Translations under genes and position numbers: made by a program
Shown here: one piece after another, positions 21,396 to 32,894 of the stretch
Numbering within the stretch: the first letter of the stretch is position 1
Layout: each line of letters begins with the position of its first letter
The notes under the pieces: generated by a model
Database searches by the model: none
Told to the model about the DNA's origin: nothing
What the model saw: only the letters and a program-made list of their open reading frames with translations
From: Amoebophrya sp. A120
Taxonomy: Eukaryota; Sar; Dinophyceae; Syndiniales; Amoebophryaceae
Reading direction: 5' to 3'
Assembly (NCBI GenBank): GCA_905178155.1
Contig: CAJINV010000019.1
Coordinates: 852,913 to 916,912 of the forward strand
Length of the DNA stretch: 64,000 nt

Positions 21396-24300
21396 TCACC
21401 CGAGCTGCTGGTAATGAGGATTGTTGTACGCGTTGGCTGGCACGCCGGTCGCTTGCTGCTTCTGTAGTATTGACACGCCGTTGTTCAGGGTTGCTACTGA
21501 CAGTTCCTTCAGTGCGTCTTATGAATTGCAAAAGTATCCGATACTTGTATAAATGCATGACAGATTCCCTCAGCATGAGACATAAAATCTGTAATGCGGC
21601 TTTACCTTGAGAAAAAAATTTGTAATGCACAACTGCAATTACGAATACGAAACTTTTGCACAGGATACGTCCTTTAACACGTTGATGTTGTAATCCATCA
21701 AATGCTATCAAATGTAAAAATGTCTGGGTCTGGAAGATTCTGAGACTTGTCATGCATGTTTTGTATGACCCAGAATGTCTGTAATGCACGACCTAGCATC
21801 ACAGATTTTTAGAGGGCTTCCTGATGCCTATTCCGCATTACAAATGCCCTCTCCACGTAGCACAGTCTGGGCTCCTCTTCCTGGTCATGCAATACAGATT
21901 TTTTTGGATTCCAAAGATAGCATGACAAGTTGCATTCTTCCAGACCCAGACATTTTTACATTTGATAAATGCTGCCGGTCGAAATTCTCTTCGCGGATAA
22001 GGTATAACAGTGCACACCCCCCTCCCCCTCATTTGTGTAGCATGAACGGCAAGACAAGCATCAGCAAGAGTGCCGGTTTTGCATGGCAAATTTGCATTTG
22101 GGCTACCAGAACTTGTCATGCAAACAGTGCCACGATGCACCAAAGGGTGGATTGGGTATTCTGCATGACAAATGGGGGGAGCGGGAAGGGGAGCTGTGCA
22201 CCGTCATATAATGCACGCGAAAGCTAGGAACTGCTCCACTTGCTTCAGGTACAGGAGAAGACCTAGTGGTGATCATGTTGTTGCTTGTAGTGTTTTCAAT
22301 GGATACAGCTGCACACGAATGTTGCACTTGATTCATTTGCTCTCAACATGATCCCTGCAATGCGAATGGTGCATTTTTCGCATTGCGATTGCTGCATCAT
22401 GAATGACACTGTCCACTTCTCCCTGCTGCATCTGCAAGCCCATCAAAAAAAAAAACAAACAAAACCAACTACAGTACCGTTCGTCATCTGTATGATGCAG
22501 CTCGACTTGGAATCGATCGTAATTCCCGCGTACGCATCTCCTTCCTCCGTGGTCAGGCCATAGATGCAACTGATGTCGATCGCCACGTCGATCATGTCTG
22601 AGCACAACTCGTAGCACTGGTACGTCGGATTGTCGTCCGCGCCGCTGTCTGTGGCGATGTAGATTTTGGACACCACATCGAACAAAAAACCCTTCTCCAT
22701 CCGGCAGTTGGTCACTAACAAATCGATCAACTGCTCTAAAACCGGGAGTTCCGGGATGAGTTTCTGCACGACTTTGCTCATCGCCTCGAAAACCGAGTGA
22801 TCATAGATAGAAGTTGCGTGAAAGGTGACGTGCACGTTCGGACACGTTTCGTACAAATGGTAGTCGTCGATAAGTTTCTGGTATGCAGTGCAAAAGTATC
22901 GTTAACTCGTACTGATTGCAGTCACGCATTGCAAATCCCTTTCTCATTATCAAAAAATCAGCACTACAAATTCCACTTCTGATGCTGAGGACATAAATTT
23001 GTCATGCTATTCATACATACTAGTACGAAGATACTTTTGCAGTGAATATCTGGTGGATTTCCTGCTGCAGCTCCTGCTTGTTCTCTTCTTGGATGAAATA
23101 GTCCCCGTCGGTCTTATATCCTGTGCAAAAGTATCGGACTGGTAGTAATTGCAAATATGCATGACAAATCTCCGTCACAACGCAAAACAGCATGACAAAT
23201 TACATTTCTCATTTTTTTTTTTTTTTATAAAAATTACTGACAAAAGGCATATAAAAGTCTTAATAACGACGGAGAAGGATGGCCATGGCTTCTGCTTTTC
23301 TCGTCGTCCTCAAAACTTCGCTCTTCCTCTTGTGTTCGTTTAGCATGCGCCCGCTGGATTTGAACTCATTGGGTTGCGTGTTTGCAGTTGGAGATACAAC
23401 CCCCAGGTCCTTGCTCAAATGTGCTATTCCTCATTTGCACGGTCCCTCACATTCACGTCTGCGGTGGAACGGACGCCCGGGATGACACTGCCTGCTAACT
23501 CCTCCCCCCACTGTAATCGGGGTTCGGAGAAAGCAACTCAGCGCCAAAAGTCAGATCGTTAAGACTCTTAGTGCTGGTTGAAGGTTCTTCGGCAATGTCG
23601 CTCTACCTTTTCCACTGTTTAGTCTTCACTGTTCAACCCCCTTCATTCGATATTTTGGAAGAGAAGACGCTTACTCACCATTCCAGTCTGTTCGGTTGTA
23701 CCGCGCTGCCAACAGCACAACCACATCCAGTGACTGGCGCATGGCTTTTAAAGTCCCTTCTTTACAACAAGCCGGAGAGGAAAATAAATAGAGAAGAGTC
23801 TGAAAAAAAAAGACTTCTCACACATGCCTAAAATTGATGGACACAAGGTCCTTCTACACCTTGGAGATTCAGCATCTTGATCTTGGTGAACTTTCGTTAC
23901 TTAGGCAGGATCTGTCTAGCTAGCTTTAGAATTATATGAGCAAGCTCGCCTTGGCATGTCTGATCTATTTGAACTTCACAAAAATATATAAGAGTCATAC
24001 TTCCCTGCGTCTTCCGTGATCTGTTGATCCATTGTTTCTAAACTTGTACCTCCGGGGCAGGAGGGCTCCCGGGTTTAGAAGAGCTGTTTTCGGCACGTCT
24101 TTCGCTCTGTAGCCGGTTTGATCATGCTCGTGCCGCCAATTCCCGTTTTCTGGCCTTTCGGGGTGATAAAAGAAAAGCGCTCTGCGCCAGCACTTTTTTG
24201 GTCGCAGTTTTCGTCTCGGTGGTCTATGAAAAACTTCCACCTCTTTCCGTTTATTTTCATATATAAAAAACACGTCTCTTCTGCAGCACATGAGCGTCAT

Positions 24301-27300
24301 TCTGTTTCTGTTTAAAGTCCTCTTGCCCACTTCTTTTCTGTTGTTCGTGTATCCGGCACTAAAATCTATATAAAGCAGCAACAAAAATTGAGAGGCAGGC
24401 CTCAGCTATGCATTACAAATTAGACTTGATATTGAATCAAAAGAGCCCTGTATTGTAATGCCTTTGCTCTATGTTGTGCTACAGCCGCCTTCCTGCGTCA
24501 GCGCCATGTCTTCTTGTGCCTCTCCCCTGTTGCCTGAGCAAAGATCTCGCGCGTACCATCGGCACTCACGTATCATTTTGGCTTTTTGCTCGTGTCCGCT
24601 CGAGCTGTGCCTGGATGTCTCGGCCCATCCATCTTGATCTTGTTTTTCCTCCGGCCTTGCTTGAGTTTCTTTTCTCAACACACCAGAAAAGATGACAGCG
24701 GCGAAGATCAAGGTCTGGCGCAGGGATATTCTCTGTCTTTTGAAAAAGTTTCTGTGTGTTTAATTTTATTTATTCATTTTCAAAAAAAAAAGGGGGCGAA
24801 GTTGAATGTTTATGAATTTACTCGATATTTCTTTTATGTTTTGCAGCTGTAGCTCTATATGGAGAAAAAAGAATCATGTGTCTACTTCATCACTTCTTTT
24901 TCTTATCCTTCACGCTTTCTATCTTTATATCTTTTCAAAATTGCATCCGTATTCGCTTTAGCTCTATTTTTTATTTCGTCTTCTACTGGTGTGCTGGTGG
25001 TGTTGATATCTTCCTCTAGTAAGTCTACTTGTATACTTTTATACTGCCACCCTAGTTGTTCGTAGGTGTTCTCCTCCTGCGTTTTCGCTTTGGTCTCCGC
25101 CTGCATCCTTGGTTTTATGCAGTGCAGGTTTTTCTCGATCTGTTCACATGCAAAATTTTTCAGGAATTTTTTTCCTTTGTTGGCTTCGTGTATGAAGCGA
25201 AACACCTTCTGCGGCTGGGCAAATACTTCTTTTTCATTTTCCAAGGTGATTGGAATCGTCGCTGCCCCAAAAATTTGCAGTCGGGCTGCTAGCGCCGCTG
25301 GGCTATTACAGGCCATGACAAGATGCGACGCGTGCCCTTCAGTTCGTTCATCACACAGTGTACACTTCTGAAAATATTTTTTCTTTTCTGGGTCGTTTTC
25401 ATCATCTTCATGCGTTGCTTCACCTGCCCCCAAAATGCCACATGGTACTACCCCTGAGTACAAGTAGAAATACAGCAGCTCCAAGTATCTCGTCGGGAAG
25501 GTTCCTGCTTTCGGTCGGAATGCTCCGAACTCCCTCGCCCTCTCCACCAGCTGCGGCGCACTGGTCGGCTTTGAGCATTCCGCTACTCCGATCCAGTATC
25601 TTATGCGCTTCGTGAGTACTCTTCTCAGAATCGACGCAGTTATTTCTTTTCGATACACATTTGCATGCTGGCCTTGTGTCACTGCTCTGTCATGCCTAAT
25701 TTTTGCTTGACCTGCCAGGCTGTCAACAAGGTCATTGAAAAAGAGGCCGCTGTGCCCTGCGTTCCATATAAATTCAAACCCTAGCTCTTGCTCTGGTGCA
25801 ATAGCAGGCATCTCCGGGTCAGCATGTTTGTACTTGCAGTGGTGTTTCATACACTCGTCTCGCAGTTCTTCTAGAGCGTTCACGATGTGAAAAAACATGA
25901 CGCTTGACTCCTCATGCATATTCGCAAGGCCTTCCAGTACACTGTTTGGGTCAAGGTAGAAGCTGACTTTTTTTATCAGGTGCGACATCTTGTATTTTCG
26001 CAGATGTTCTGTCGTCTTTTTGCATTGATTTACAAGAGCAAAAGTCTCAGCATCAAAAGAGTCTACTATTGCGTCTTTTAGTGGTGTTTCCACTATCGCA
26101 GTCGATGTGCACATCGGCTCTACCGGATACCAATCGGCAAAGTCTTCATTGACTTCATGATCGCAGTTCAGGTCGCTTGCCCACCACGTTGCGCCGCCAC
26201 ATCCTCCTACGCTTCCTTCCTCTGGGCTTGCACTGCCGTCCGTGGCAATGACGAGATGTCCGGCATTTTGCAGCTTTCGCCTGATTTCTCGATCTTGCCG
26301 CCACGATGTCCTCTTTCTTGTCCGGTTGATCTCGTCCACGTTTTTGATTTTTGTGAGGCTGTCATAGCCCCACTGTCGTCCTACGTCGTCCATGGTGGAG
26401 ACCGACACTCTGACCCCTCTCCAGCATCGGCGAATAATTTTCAATGGTGATTCTACCACTGCTTCATGTATATCTGACAACTTTTCTTTGCTTATCGTTC
26501 TCATTATCGTGGTCCATTTTTCTCTTATCGGTTCCCCTGCTATCGGGTTTATTTGTAGATTACTCCCCATCCCATACTCTGCCCCTGTCAGCTCCTCACC
26601 ACTTTCTTCCCACAAGTTCTTTGCAAGACCTTTATAAAATGTCATTAAATTCTCGCGCAAAAACATAGCGTGAGGCCTAAGGAGTCCAGTGGACTCAAAC
26701 AGAGCTGTGGAGGGCGCTCTTCTGGGCAGACCTAACAAAACTTTTAATTTGTTGGAAGTTGTATTTTCAATTTTTAGCTTTGCTTTGGAAGAGAAGCAGG
26801 GATACTGCGGGGACCCCGTGCTAGACAAAGCGGAATAGCAAAGACTTTCAAATACATCTACCTTCTTGGTAGTCGGTCCTCAACGTCTTCAGGCCTAAGC
26901 AAGTGCTCGCCTCCTTAGTCATGTCCTTTATTATCTTATCTGACATTGCATTATGAGTCCACGTGCCGTCAAACAAGAACCCCAAAAACCTTCCCGCTTC
27001 TTGCGGATCATCTTGAAAGCTCTGACCATAGAAAATTGTTTCGCTTTTATCTTTCTCGAAAAAAATGAAAAACTTTCGCCCACAGGAAACTAGAAAATTT
27101 TTCATCTGCTTCAGTCTACTCATGAAGCCGGTTTGTGTGTTGTCGTCACTGTACTGCGTTACTATGCCGTCCGGATTTAGCTCCAAGAGATACCTTATCA
27201 GGGGGATGTGATGCAGGTTGAATACACCGCCTGACAGCGGTGATCCTTGCGGCATGCCTGGTCGAAATTACATTTCTCATTCTAAGCAAATTATTTGTCA

Positions 27301-27932
27301 TGCGATTTATACTAGTACGATACTTTTGCCATGCATATCTTATGCACAAAGATCTCGAAGGAAGTTTTCGGCAGCCGGTCGTACACCTTTGTTATTATCC
27401 TCTGCAAAAGTATCGTACTCGTATTGGTATTGCAATCATGCATTACAAATTTTTTTGTTGAGGTAAATCCGCATTACAAATTTGATCTCTCATGCTGAGG
27501 AAATTTGTAATGCATTTATAGTTATACGAGTACGATACTTTTGCACTGCATAGTTATCAGCCGGTGGCAGTGCTTCAGCGCCTCCTGCTGGTTCGATGGA
27601 TCTTCCTGCGCGTCAAACACGAACACGAAGGCGTTGGGCTGCCCGGTGAAGTTCGGCTTGGCGAGGACTTCGACGAAAGAGTAGTCGTTCCCCTCTACAA
27701 TACACCCCGCGCCGGGGGAGTCGATGACCTGGAACTGGATCAGAGAGTTGTGCTTCACGTGCTTCATCTCTGCTTTGTGTGTCGTTTCCAGAAAGAGGGT
27801 TTCGTGGGGTGGCATCTTCTGGAAGATCACCTTTGCGATTGAGGACTTCCCGGATTTTGCCAGGCCGGCAAGGACGATGCGGGGGGAGGTCTCCTTCCCC
27901 GGCTTTAGGGGCTCCCGGGTGGACAACGACAT
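21396..27932 (-). CDS. Rag-family GTPase, RagC/Gtr2 type
   Basis: Rag GTPases pair as RagA/B with RagC/D on lysosome/vacuole membranes and relay amino-acid status to TOR. The ATG at 27932 (MSLSTREPL) is preferred; the frame is open upstream to an ATG-less start. The G domain shows a P-loop (GLAKSGKSS), the RagC-like [15 protein letters not shown], a DSPG switch-II motif and the nucleotide-specificity motif HKTD (FEIFVHKTDG). The C-terminal roadblock-like domain follows: [81 protein letters not shown]. Eight exons, six introners and one GT-AG intron (22263-22477; MTNG|LLLYLK). Stop at 21396. One introner is inflated to 4.2 kb by a LINE. The complete frame survives, so the gene looks functional. 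Confidence 0.92.
21520..21667. mobile_element. Introner, family B
   Basis: 148 bp, TATGAATTGCAAAAGTATCC to CTTTTGCACAGGATA. Flanks CGTCT and CGTCC (one mismatch). Excision joins INVLKD to ALKELSV in the GTPase C-terminus. Confidence 0.92.
21706..21966. mobile_element. Introner, family A
   Basis: 261 bp, TATCAAATGTAAAAATGTCT to AGACATTTTTACATTTGATA. Exact duplication AATGC. Only a 38-bp exon separates it from the B element at 21520. Excision joins NFDRQH to LMDYNIN. Confidence 0.94.
22003..22208. mobile_element. Introner, family E
   Basis: 206 bp, TATAACAGTGCACACCCCCC to GTGCACCGTCATA. Flanks TAAGG and TAATG (one mismatch). Excision joins LAFACI to IREENFD, matching the RagC family. Confidence 0.92.
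22882..23048. mobile_element. Introner, family B
   Basis: 167 bp, TATGCAGTGCAAAAGTATCG to GATACTTTTGCAGTGAATA. Exact duplication TCTGG. Excision joins QQEIHQ to KLIDDYH. Confidence 0.93.
23227..24902. other. LINE 3' untranslated region
   Basis: About 1.7 kb between the RNase H ORF stop and the poly(A) tail. It holds only short frames and no introner ends, and is part of the retroelement. Confidence 0.6.
24903..26828 (-). CDS. LINE polyprotein, RT thumb plus RNase H
   Basis: About 641 codons. The N-terminal part ([20 protein letters not shown]) fits the region after the RT palm. An RNase H domain follows with the catalytic acidic residues in order: D in [15 protein letters not shown] in [10 protein letters not shown] in [13 protein letters not shown] and D in [16 protein letters not shown]. 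Near the C-terminus is a zinc-knuckle-like motif ([20 protein letters not shown]). The first Met listed is within the frame, not a true start: the frame is the +1 continuation of the RT frame 26848-27255. Full-length elements would carry one ORF across both. Confidence 0.85.
   Translation of the reverse strand: MSSTGSPQYPCFSSKAKLKIENTTSNKLKVLLGLPRRAPSTALFESTGLLRPHAMFLRENLMTFYKGLAKNLWEESGEELTGAEYGMGSNLQINPIAGEPIREKWTTIMRTISKEKLSDIHEAVVESPLKIIRRCWRGVRVSVSTMDDVGRQWGYDSLTKIKNVDEINRTRKRTSWRQDREIRRKLQNAGHLVIATDGSASPEEGSVGGCGGATWWASDLNCDHEVNEDFADWYPVEPMCTSTAIVETPLKDAIVDSFDAETFALVNQCKKTTEHLRKYKMSHLIKKVSFYLDPNSVLEGLANMHEESSVMFFHIVNALEELRDECMKHHCKYKHADPEMPAIAPEQELGFEFIWNAGHSGLFFNDLVDSLAGQAKIRHDRAVTQGQHANVYRKEITASILRRVLTKRIRYWIGVAECSKPTSAPQLVERAREFGAFRPKAGTFPTRYLELLYFYLYSGVVPCGILGAGEATHEDDENDPEKKKYFQKCTLCDERTEGHASHLVMACNSPAALAARLQIFGAATIPITLENEKEVFAQPQKVFRFIHEANKGKKFLKNFACEQIEKNLHCIKPRMQAETKAKTQEENTYEQLGWQYKSIQVDLLEEDINTTSTPVEDEIKNRAKANTDAILKRYKDRKREG
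26848..27255 (-). pseudogene. LINE reverse transcriptase fragment
   Basis: About 135 codons of RT palm: [19 protein letters not shown] (motif B), [10 protein letters not shown] (motif C, YSDD rather than the usual YADD/YVDD) and [11 protein letters not shown] (motif D-like). The 5' part of the RT and anything upstream is missing through truncation. The frame runs into a stop at 26848, while the neighbouring phase continues with [14 protein letters not shown] into the RNase H ORF. A single frameshift near 26860-26875 therefore inactivates the copy. Confidence 0.85.
27396..27552. mobile_element. Introner, family B
   Basis: 157 bp, TATCCTCTGCAAAAGTATCG to CGATACTTTTGCACTGCATA-type. Exact duplication GTTAT. 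Excision joins HCHRLI to TKVYDRLP. Confidence 0.94.
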
Positions 27933-28889
27933 ATTCTTTTGTATGGAGTCTTTCAGATTCGGAGGGAAAAAACTTAACGCGAAAATAACCTCGATCCGTT
28001 TCGCAGCTTTTACCAATCAAAAAACTTCAACGACCTTAGTAAAATGCCGGATTTGACACGACACATCTTGAAGAAAGCTAGCAGCTGCTACTTCTAAAAA
28101 TTTGATCGCTAGAAGTAAGTACAGTTTCATTTGATTTCTGGAGACGAGCTGCTTGCTAGAGATTTGTTTCCAAAACAAAGCAGAGCGTTGAATCTCCCTA
28201 TTATTCGTGTTTGTGGTGGAGCATATCCCTATGGAAACACATGTCACATCACTGGTCGCCTGAAATTAAAAAAATGTGGACGACGAGAAAGATACTTCTG
28301 AAATCAACAAAGTGTGAACTTCGAAATCTTGGAAGCAGGGTGGTAAACCCGAGACTAGGCTCGCTGCAGCTGCTTCTACAAAGTACAAACTAGACCAGAA
28401 GCTTATGTAGCGGGGTGATCTTTTTTCTCGTCTGCAGTGTTGTAAAAGGGAATCTATCAGGATAATATCTAAGCCTTTTCGTCATCTTCTCCATTGTGAA
28501 GTGATCTTGACGCAACGCCATTGCTGCAACAGAAAAGCGCAAGAACACGCCTCAACGAAAAGTGCTGAACAGCGAAAGAAGACTTTGATACTTTCACTTT
28601 GCGTAGAAGTCGCCGTAAAAATGGCGGAATTGTGAATGACAATTTCGGATGTGCATCAACAACGCCGCGCTGGCCTTACCTAAAAGTTCATCCTACAACT
28701 TGAAGCTCCTGCAGCGGAGGACATGCACGTCAGTGCATGCGAAGAAGATTCGACATCATGAGGCGTCTGCAGCAAAACCCTACTACACAGGGAAAACATT
28801 TTGGACGCAATGTCGTTTGTTCCGCGCAGACACAACTACATCAAGGCTAAAACAAGAATTTCAAGGATGAATACAAGTAAATCCCGCTT
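27933..28889. other. Intergenic stretch
   Basis: Between the GTPase start and the BRAP stop. Only short frames; no introner ends, domains or RNA genes recognised. It should contain the GTPase promoter and the BRAP 3' flank. Confidence 0.4.
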
Positions 28890-31800
28890 TTAGTCATCCG
28901 CCATGATTTTTTGCATCAGCGCGTCTATCTCTTTCCTCATATGGCGTTCTCAAACGTTACATGCTCAACTGTTATATGGATTTGTAATGCAAAACTACCT
29001 TAAGCCGACAGATAATCAGGCTCTGCTTCGCATGACAAATTTCCGAAGGACTGAACAGCATCTAAGTCTGTGCTAAATCTGTGATGCGAAAGCAGCAAGC
29101 TTGCCCCTTTGACAGTTGCTGTTTTTGCATTACAAATTCATGTAACAGTTGAGAATGTAGCGTTTGAGAGCGCCATACCTCAAACTTTTCACGTACGCGG
29201 ACTCCTCCTCCACCTCAAACTTTTCCCCCTTCAGCTCCTATGACAGTGCACAACTCACCCTCCCCCTCATTTGTATAGCATGAACGGCAATACAAGCATC
29301 GGCAAGAGTGCCGGTTTTGCATGACAAATTTGATGCACTGGAGTGTAGTGCTATGTATTGATTTGGGGTACCAGAACTTGCCATGCAAACAATGCCAAGA
29401 GGCAAAGGGTGGGTTGGGTATTTTGCATGACAAATGAGGGGACGAAGGGGGAGTTGTGCACTGTCATAGCTCCTTTTCTTGCTTCAGAATCGCGTTTTCC
29501 AAGGCCGCCGAGGCTATCGTGAGCTCGTCTTCCTCGTGCGCCAATTTCTGCTCCACATCCTGCAACTTCTTCTGCATCAGATTCAACAGTTTACAGGTGG
29601 TGTGCTCCGTGTCGTACTTTTGCTTTTCGATCTTTCTGGTCAGCTCGCTCTCCTCCTTTTCAAACGCATTGATGATGACGGCTTCTTCCTCCAGAAGTCT
29701 CCGGCACTGCTCTTCGTACCGCTTCCGCTGGTGCTCCAGATTCGCAGTGAGAAGCAGGTCGAGCTCCGCAGCCATCGAAGAATTGGTGGAGGAAGTTTGC
29801 TGCTGATGTTGTTGATGTTGCTGCAGCGCGGCAGTAGAAGTATTATACGCAACTTGCATCTCCAAATCAAGACTTGTTGCTCCGTTGGAAGCAGAGGAAT
29901 TTGGCATCATCGCGGTTTGGTCTAAGCGCAAAGGGCTGATTATACTTCCTCCACCAACAACTCCACCTCCTCCGGGTGATGTATTTGCTGCTACACCTCC
30001 GACGACCCCACCAGCACTTGTTCTACCCGGTGGATTATTCGTCCCTCCAGCGCCGCTCCCGCCCTGTCCAGTCGCCGCTTGATGGACCATGTGATCCGCC
30101 GATTGGTTTTCCATGTGGTCTGGCAGTGCCATGTCCATGATCTCCAGTGGGCGATAAGCGCCATTGTCGCTGTTGTTCTGGTTGTTATTCAGCGACTTCC
30201 AGACGGCAAAGCTCTGTACCAATCTACGATGGACAAACACGTCTCCCGCGTAGTCCCAGATCCGGCCTGATTTCAATTCCAAACAAAACCTGTGCCCGGT
30301 GGTCTGCCCGTGCAGCAACGAGTGCTGTCCCTTCGCGTACCTGCCACATCCGAGGTAGCCACAGACCAGACAGAGCCACAGGTCGGTGGGTTTTGTGGAA
30401 TTCGTGTTCGCTGACACTGACTTGGCAAGCAGAAGTTGCGAAGTTGTAGACGAGTCATCTTGCTCTTGTTCCTTGCCGTCGTTCTTTTTTACCACTTGAT
30501 CATCCTCGTCTGGAACAGCGGGCGGGCAGTGCGGACACGCTGGCACTCCGTCCTCCGTTTTTAGCCAGTCGCCCTGGACGAGTTGGTAACAGCTTCGATA
30601 TGAACTGCAAATATGTCTGGGTCTGCTGGAAACGTGTGGTGCTAGTTTGTGAATGGAGGTGGGCGCACTGGTTGTGGTTTATGCAGCCGCGCATGACAAG
30701 TTTCTGAGGTCCTATGTGTTTCGCTTCCCGCATGAGAAACTGCATTTTTGCATGACAGTTAAGAGGCTGCCTTCCTGGTGGTCATGCATTACAGATTTAA
30801 GACTCATGTGAGACAAGCATGACAAGCTTGCATTCTTCCAGACCCAGGCATATTTGCAGTTGATATTCGACACCCGGAAACAACATCCGGAACCTCGTAC
30901 CATTGGAAGGCTGATAGCCACCCCTGGGAGTGGCACACCACCCCGGAAACGGACACATCGAGCCGCTCCAGACAGTACGGGCAGGTTGGCAGTTCGAAAC
31001 AATGCTCCCTTGTCCACAAGTTTTTCGGGTCGTTGTGGGGATCGTCGTGTTCGAAGAGAAAGGGCAAATACTCCGTATTTAGGTCGGGGTTGTCGGGTGG
31101 TAGCAGAGAGGCTGAAGTTGGAGATAGCTCAGATGTCGCCGCAAGTAGTGTTCTACCTTGTCGTGGGGACGAGGTGGAATTGTTTTTCGCTAGAACATTA
31201 CTTCTCGTCTTCGGCGTGAATAGAAGATTGTCATTGTGGTCATCCTTGCTCGTATACAACTGGGTTTTCTCCTCGTCGTGCTCTGCTTTCGATATAGGGC
31301 TTCTGCTGGACGTGGTGATGCAGCAATTCTCCCTAGTATCGTCTTCTAGTAACGTCTTTGCTTCAGTTGTCTTCACCACTCTGTTATTCTTCCGATACTG
31401 AACCGACTCCAGAAACACAAAGTAACTGCAAGCCTGCCGGAATTCCTCATTGTTTCCCTCGTGAAGTTGCTCGTCTGACCCGTCTGCCCCTCCCGCATTT
31501 CTTGTCCCCCGCGGCCCACGACCGCCGCTTTCTTCACTCGTGGCGCCAAAGTACAGCCGTCCGTGGTTTTTCCGGTAGAATTCGTCCGCTTTTCGCTGGC
31601 TGGAGAAGAAAAAAACCGCGGACTTGATTTGCTTGGAGTGGTCTTGGTCCTCGTTGTAAAAGACGCGATACTCCTGGATGCTCTGATCATTGTAGTTGTA
31701 CGCTGCTGGCGGTGGTGTTGAGTTGTTGTACTGGCGCTGGTTATTTCGGTCCTCGCCGTTCTCCGATCTAGTACTACTTCCGATCGCATAGTTCTTCGCA

Positions 31801-32894
31801 TCGCTATCGTTGTAGTTCCTTGGTCTTTCGATTTCCAGAAACTTCTCCAGATCCACCCCGGGCGGCACCGCGAAGAGAAACAGCGCCGCGGTTCGCTCCC
31901 AGGGCAAGACCGCGGTTAGGAGCACGTCGCCCTGGAGGGTAGAAGAGGAAAACAACTCAAAGGTTCCCAGATTGGTCGCTACAGACTGTCCCAGGTTCGT
32001 GCTGCTCGGCGCGGGGGTGGGCGTGGCGGGGGTCAGAGCTGTATTTTTTTGTTGATGTGGGCCGCCAGCTGGCGCTGCACCTGCAGCCCCTGGAGTTGGG
32101 GTGGAGTCGAAATAAACTTTTGAAGTTCTGTAGTCATCTTTCGGCAGCGCTTGGTTTTTCCCCTCGGACGACGCAGCGCGGGACAAAACGGCCGCGGAGG
32201 TTGGTCCTGGGACGGGAGAAGCGAAGCTGTTCTGCTTGGAGATAGCACCAGTACCAACAGCGGAATTGTTCGTCGTGCTTGTGCTGGAGTTGTTCGCTCC
32301 ACCCGTGGAGAAGAGCAATTTACTGTTGTAGTCCTCTTCCAGCAATTGTAGCTGCGCCCTCGCATCCTCTAATATTGTCGTTGCGTCGATCTTCGCGGCT
32401 GTCCGTCGGAACAGCCGCACTGAGCTGCAGCTCAGATCCGACCGGTGCGGCTTCTGATTGGTGCTGGTCAAAATCGGGTTCTGAACCTGGTGTCTCTCGA
32501 GAGGAGTTTTGGGTCCTGTGGCTGTTGCTGACGTTACTGCGAGCGGCGTCGTGGTTTTAGTGCCTGGCTGCAACTGCTGCTCGCGTTGCTCTTTATTTTT
32601 CGCATTTTTCTTACTGTTCTTCCTGCCACCGGAGGACGGTGCCGAGGGGGTCGTCGCGCTTGATGTGATCGACGTCGGTTGTTGTATTGGGGTAGTTTGT
32701 TGCAAAGAAGACTTATTCGTACTTGATGCAACAAGTCCCGAATTTTTACCGCCTTGTGCCGAAGAATGATGCGTCTGTGTGTTGAAAAATGAATGTGGCG
32801 TGAACGCAATCGGCCCTCGCGCGGTCTCGAAAGCGCCTCGGGAGGGGCTGAAACCCAAGTCGGACTGCTCCGTAAAGACGACGAGACGGTACAT
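28890..32894 (-). CDS. BRAP: BRAP/BRAP2-type RING ubiquitin ligase
   Basis: Homologue of BRCA1-associated protein (IMP), a RING E3 that tunes Ras/MAPK scaffolding in animals. The ATG at 32894 (MYRLVVFTEQSDLGF) is chosen because conserved-looking sequence begins there. After a long low-complexity insert come the BRAP2 RRM-like domain (LFLFAVPPGVDLEKFLEI; KSAVFFFSSQRKADEFYRKN), the RING start (ELPTCPYCLERLDVSVSG), the UBP-type zinc finger (LWLCLVCGYLGCGRYA, GHRFCLELKSGRIWDYAGD, VFVHRRLV) and a C-terminal coiled coil (LEHQRKRYEEQCRRLLEEE onward). Stop at 28890 after QKIMADD. Three introners (28940, 29239, 30599) close in frame. Oddity: the middle of the RING lacks the usual Cys-x-His-x2-His spacing, so either another small intron is unrecognised or the RING is degenerate. 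Confidence 0.88.
28940..29177. mobile_element. Introner, family C
   Basis: 238 bp, TATGGCGTTCTCAAACGTTA to GTTTGAGAGCGCCATA. Exact duplication CCTCA. Excision joins YVKSLR to KEIDALM in the BRAP coiled coil. Confidence 0.94.
29239..29468. mobile_element. Introner, family E
   Basis: 230 bp, TATGACAGTGCACAACTCAC to GTTGTGCACTGTCATA. Exact duplication GCTCC. A 61-bp exon separates it from the C element at 28940. Excision joins KQEKE to LKGEKFE. Confidence 0.94.
30599..30865. mobile_element. Introner, family A
   Basis: 267 bp, TATGAACTGCAAATATGTCT to AGGCATATTTGCAGTTGATA. Exact duplication TTCGA. Excision joins VSGCR to SCYQLVQGDW in the RING region of BRAP. Confidence 0.93.

Larger units (their letters stand above)
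23214..27264 (-). mobile_element. 5'-truncated LINE-type retrotransposon
   Basis: Minus-strand insertion of 4,051 bp. Its 3' end is a poly(A) tail (T-run at about 23212-23226 on the plus strand) and its 5' end breaks off inside the reverse transcriptase just upstream of PQGSPLSGG. It is bounded by identical 17-bp copies of AAATTACATTTCTCATT at 23197-23213 and 27265-27281. Gene order is RT, then RNase H, then a CCHC-like knuckle, then about 1.65 kb of 3' untranslated sequence. A long target duplication, a poly(A) tail and 5' truncation are the classic marks of target-primed reverse transcription. Confidence 0.93.
23117..27337. mobile_element. Introner, family B, split by a LINE insertion
   Basis: 4,221 bp overall. 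The left arm 23117-23213 starts TATCCTGTGCAAAAGTATCG. The right arm 27265-27337 ends ACTTTTGCCATGCATA. Exact duplication TCTTA outside. The 4,051-bp retroelement plus its 17-bp duplication accounts for the excess, leaving an original element of about 153 bp. Excision joins FVHK to TDGDYF in the GTPase, inside the nucleotide-specificity motif. Confidence 0.93.
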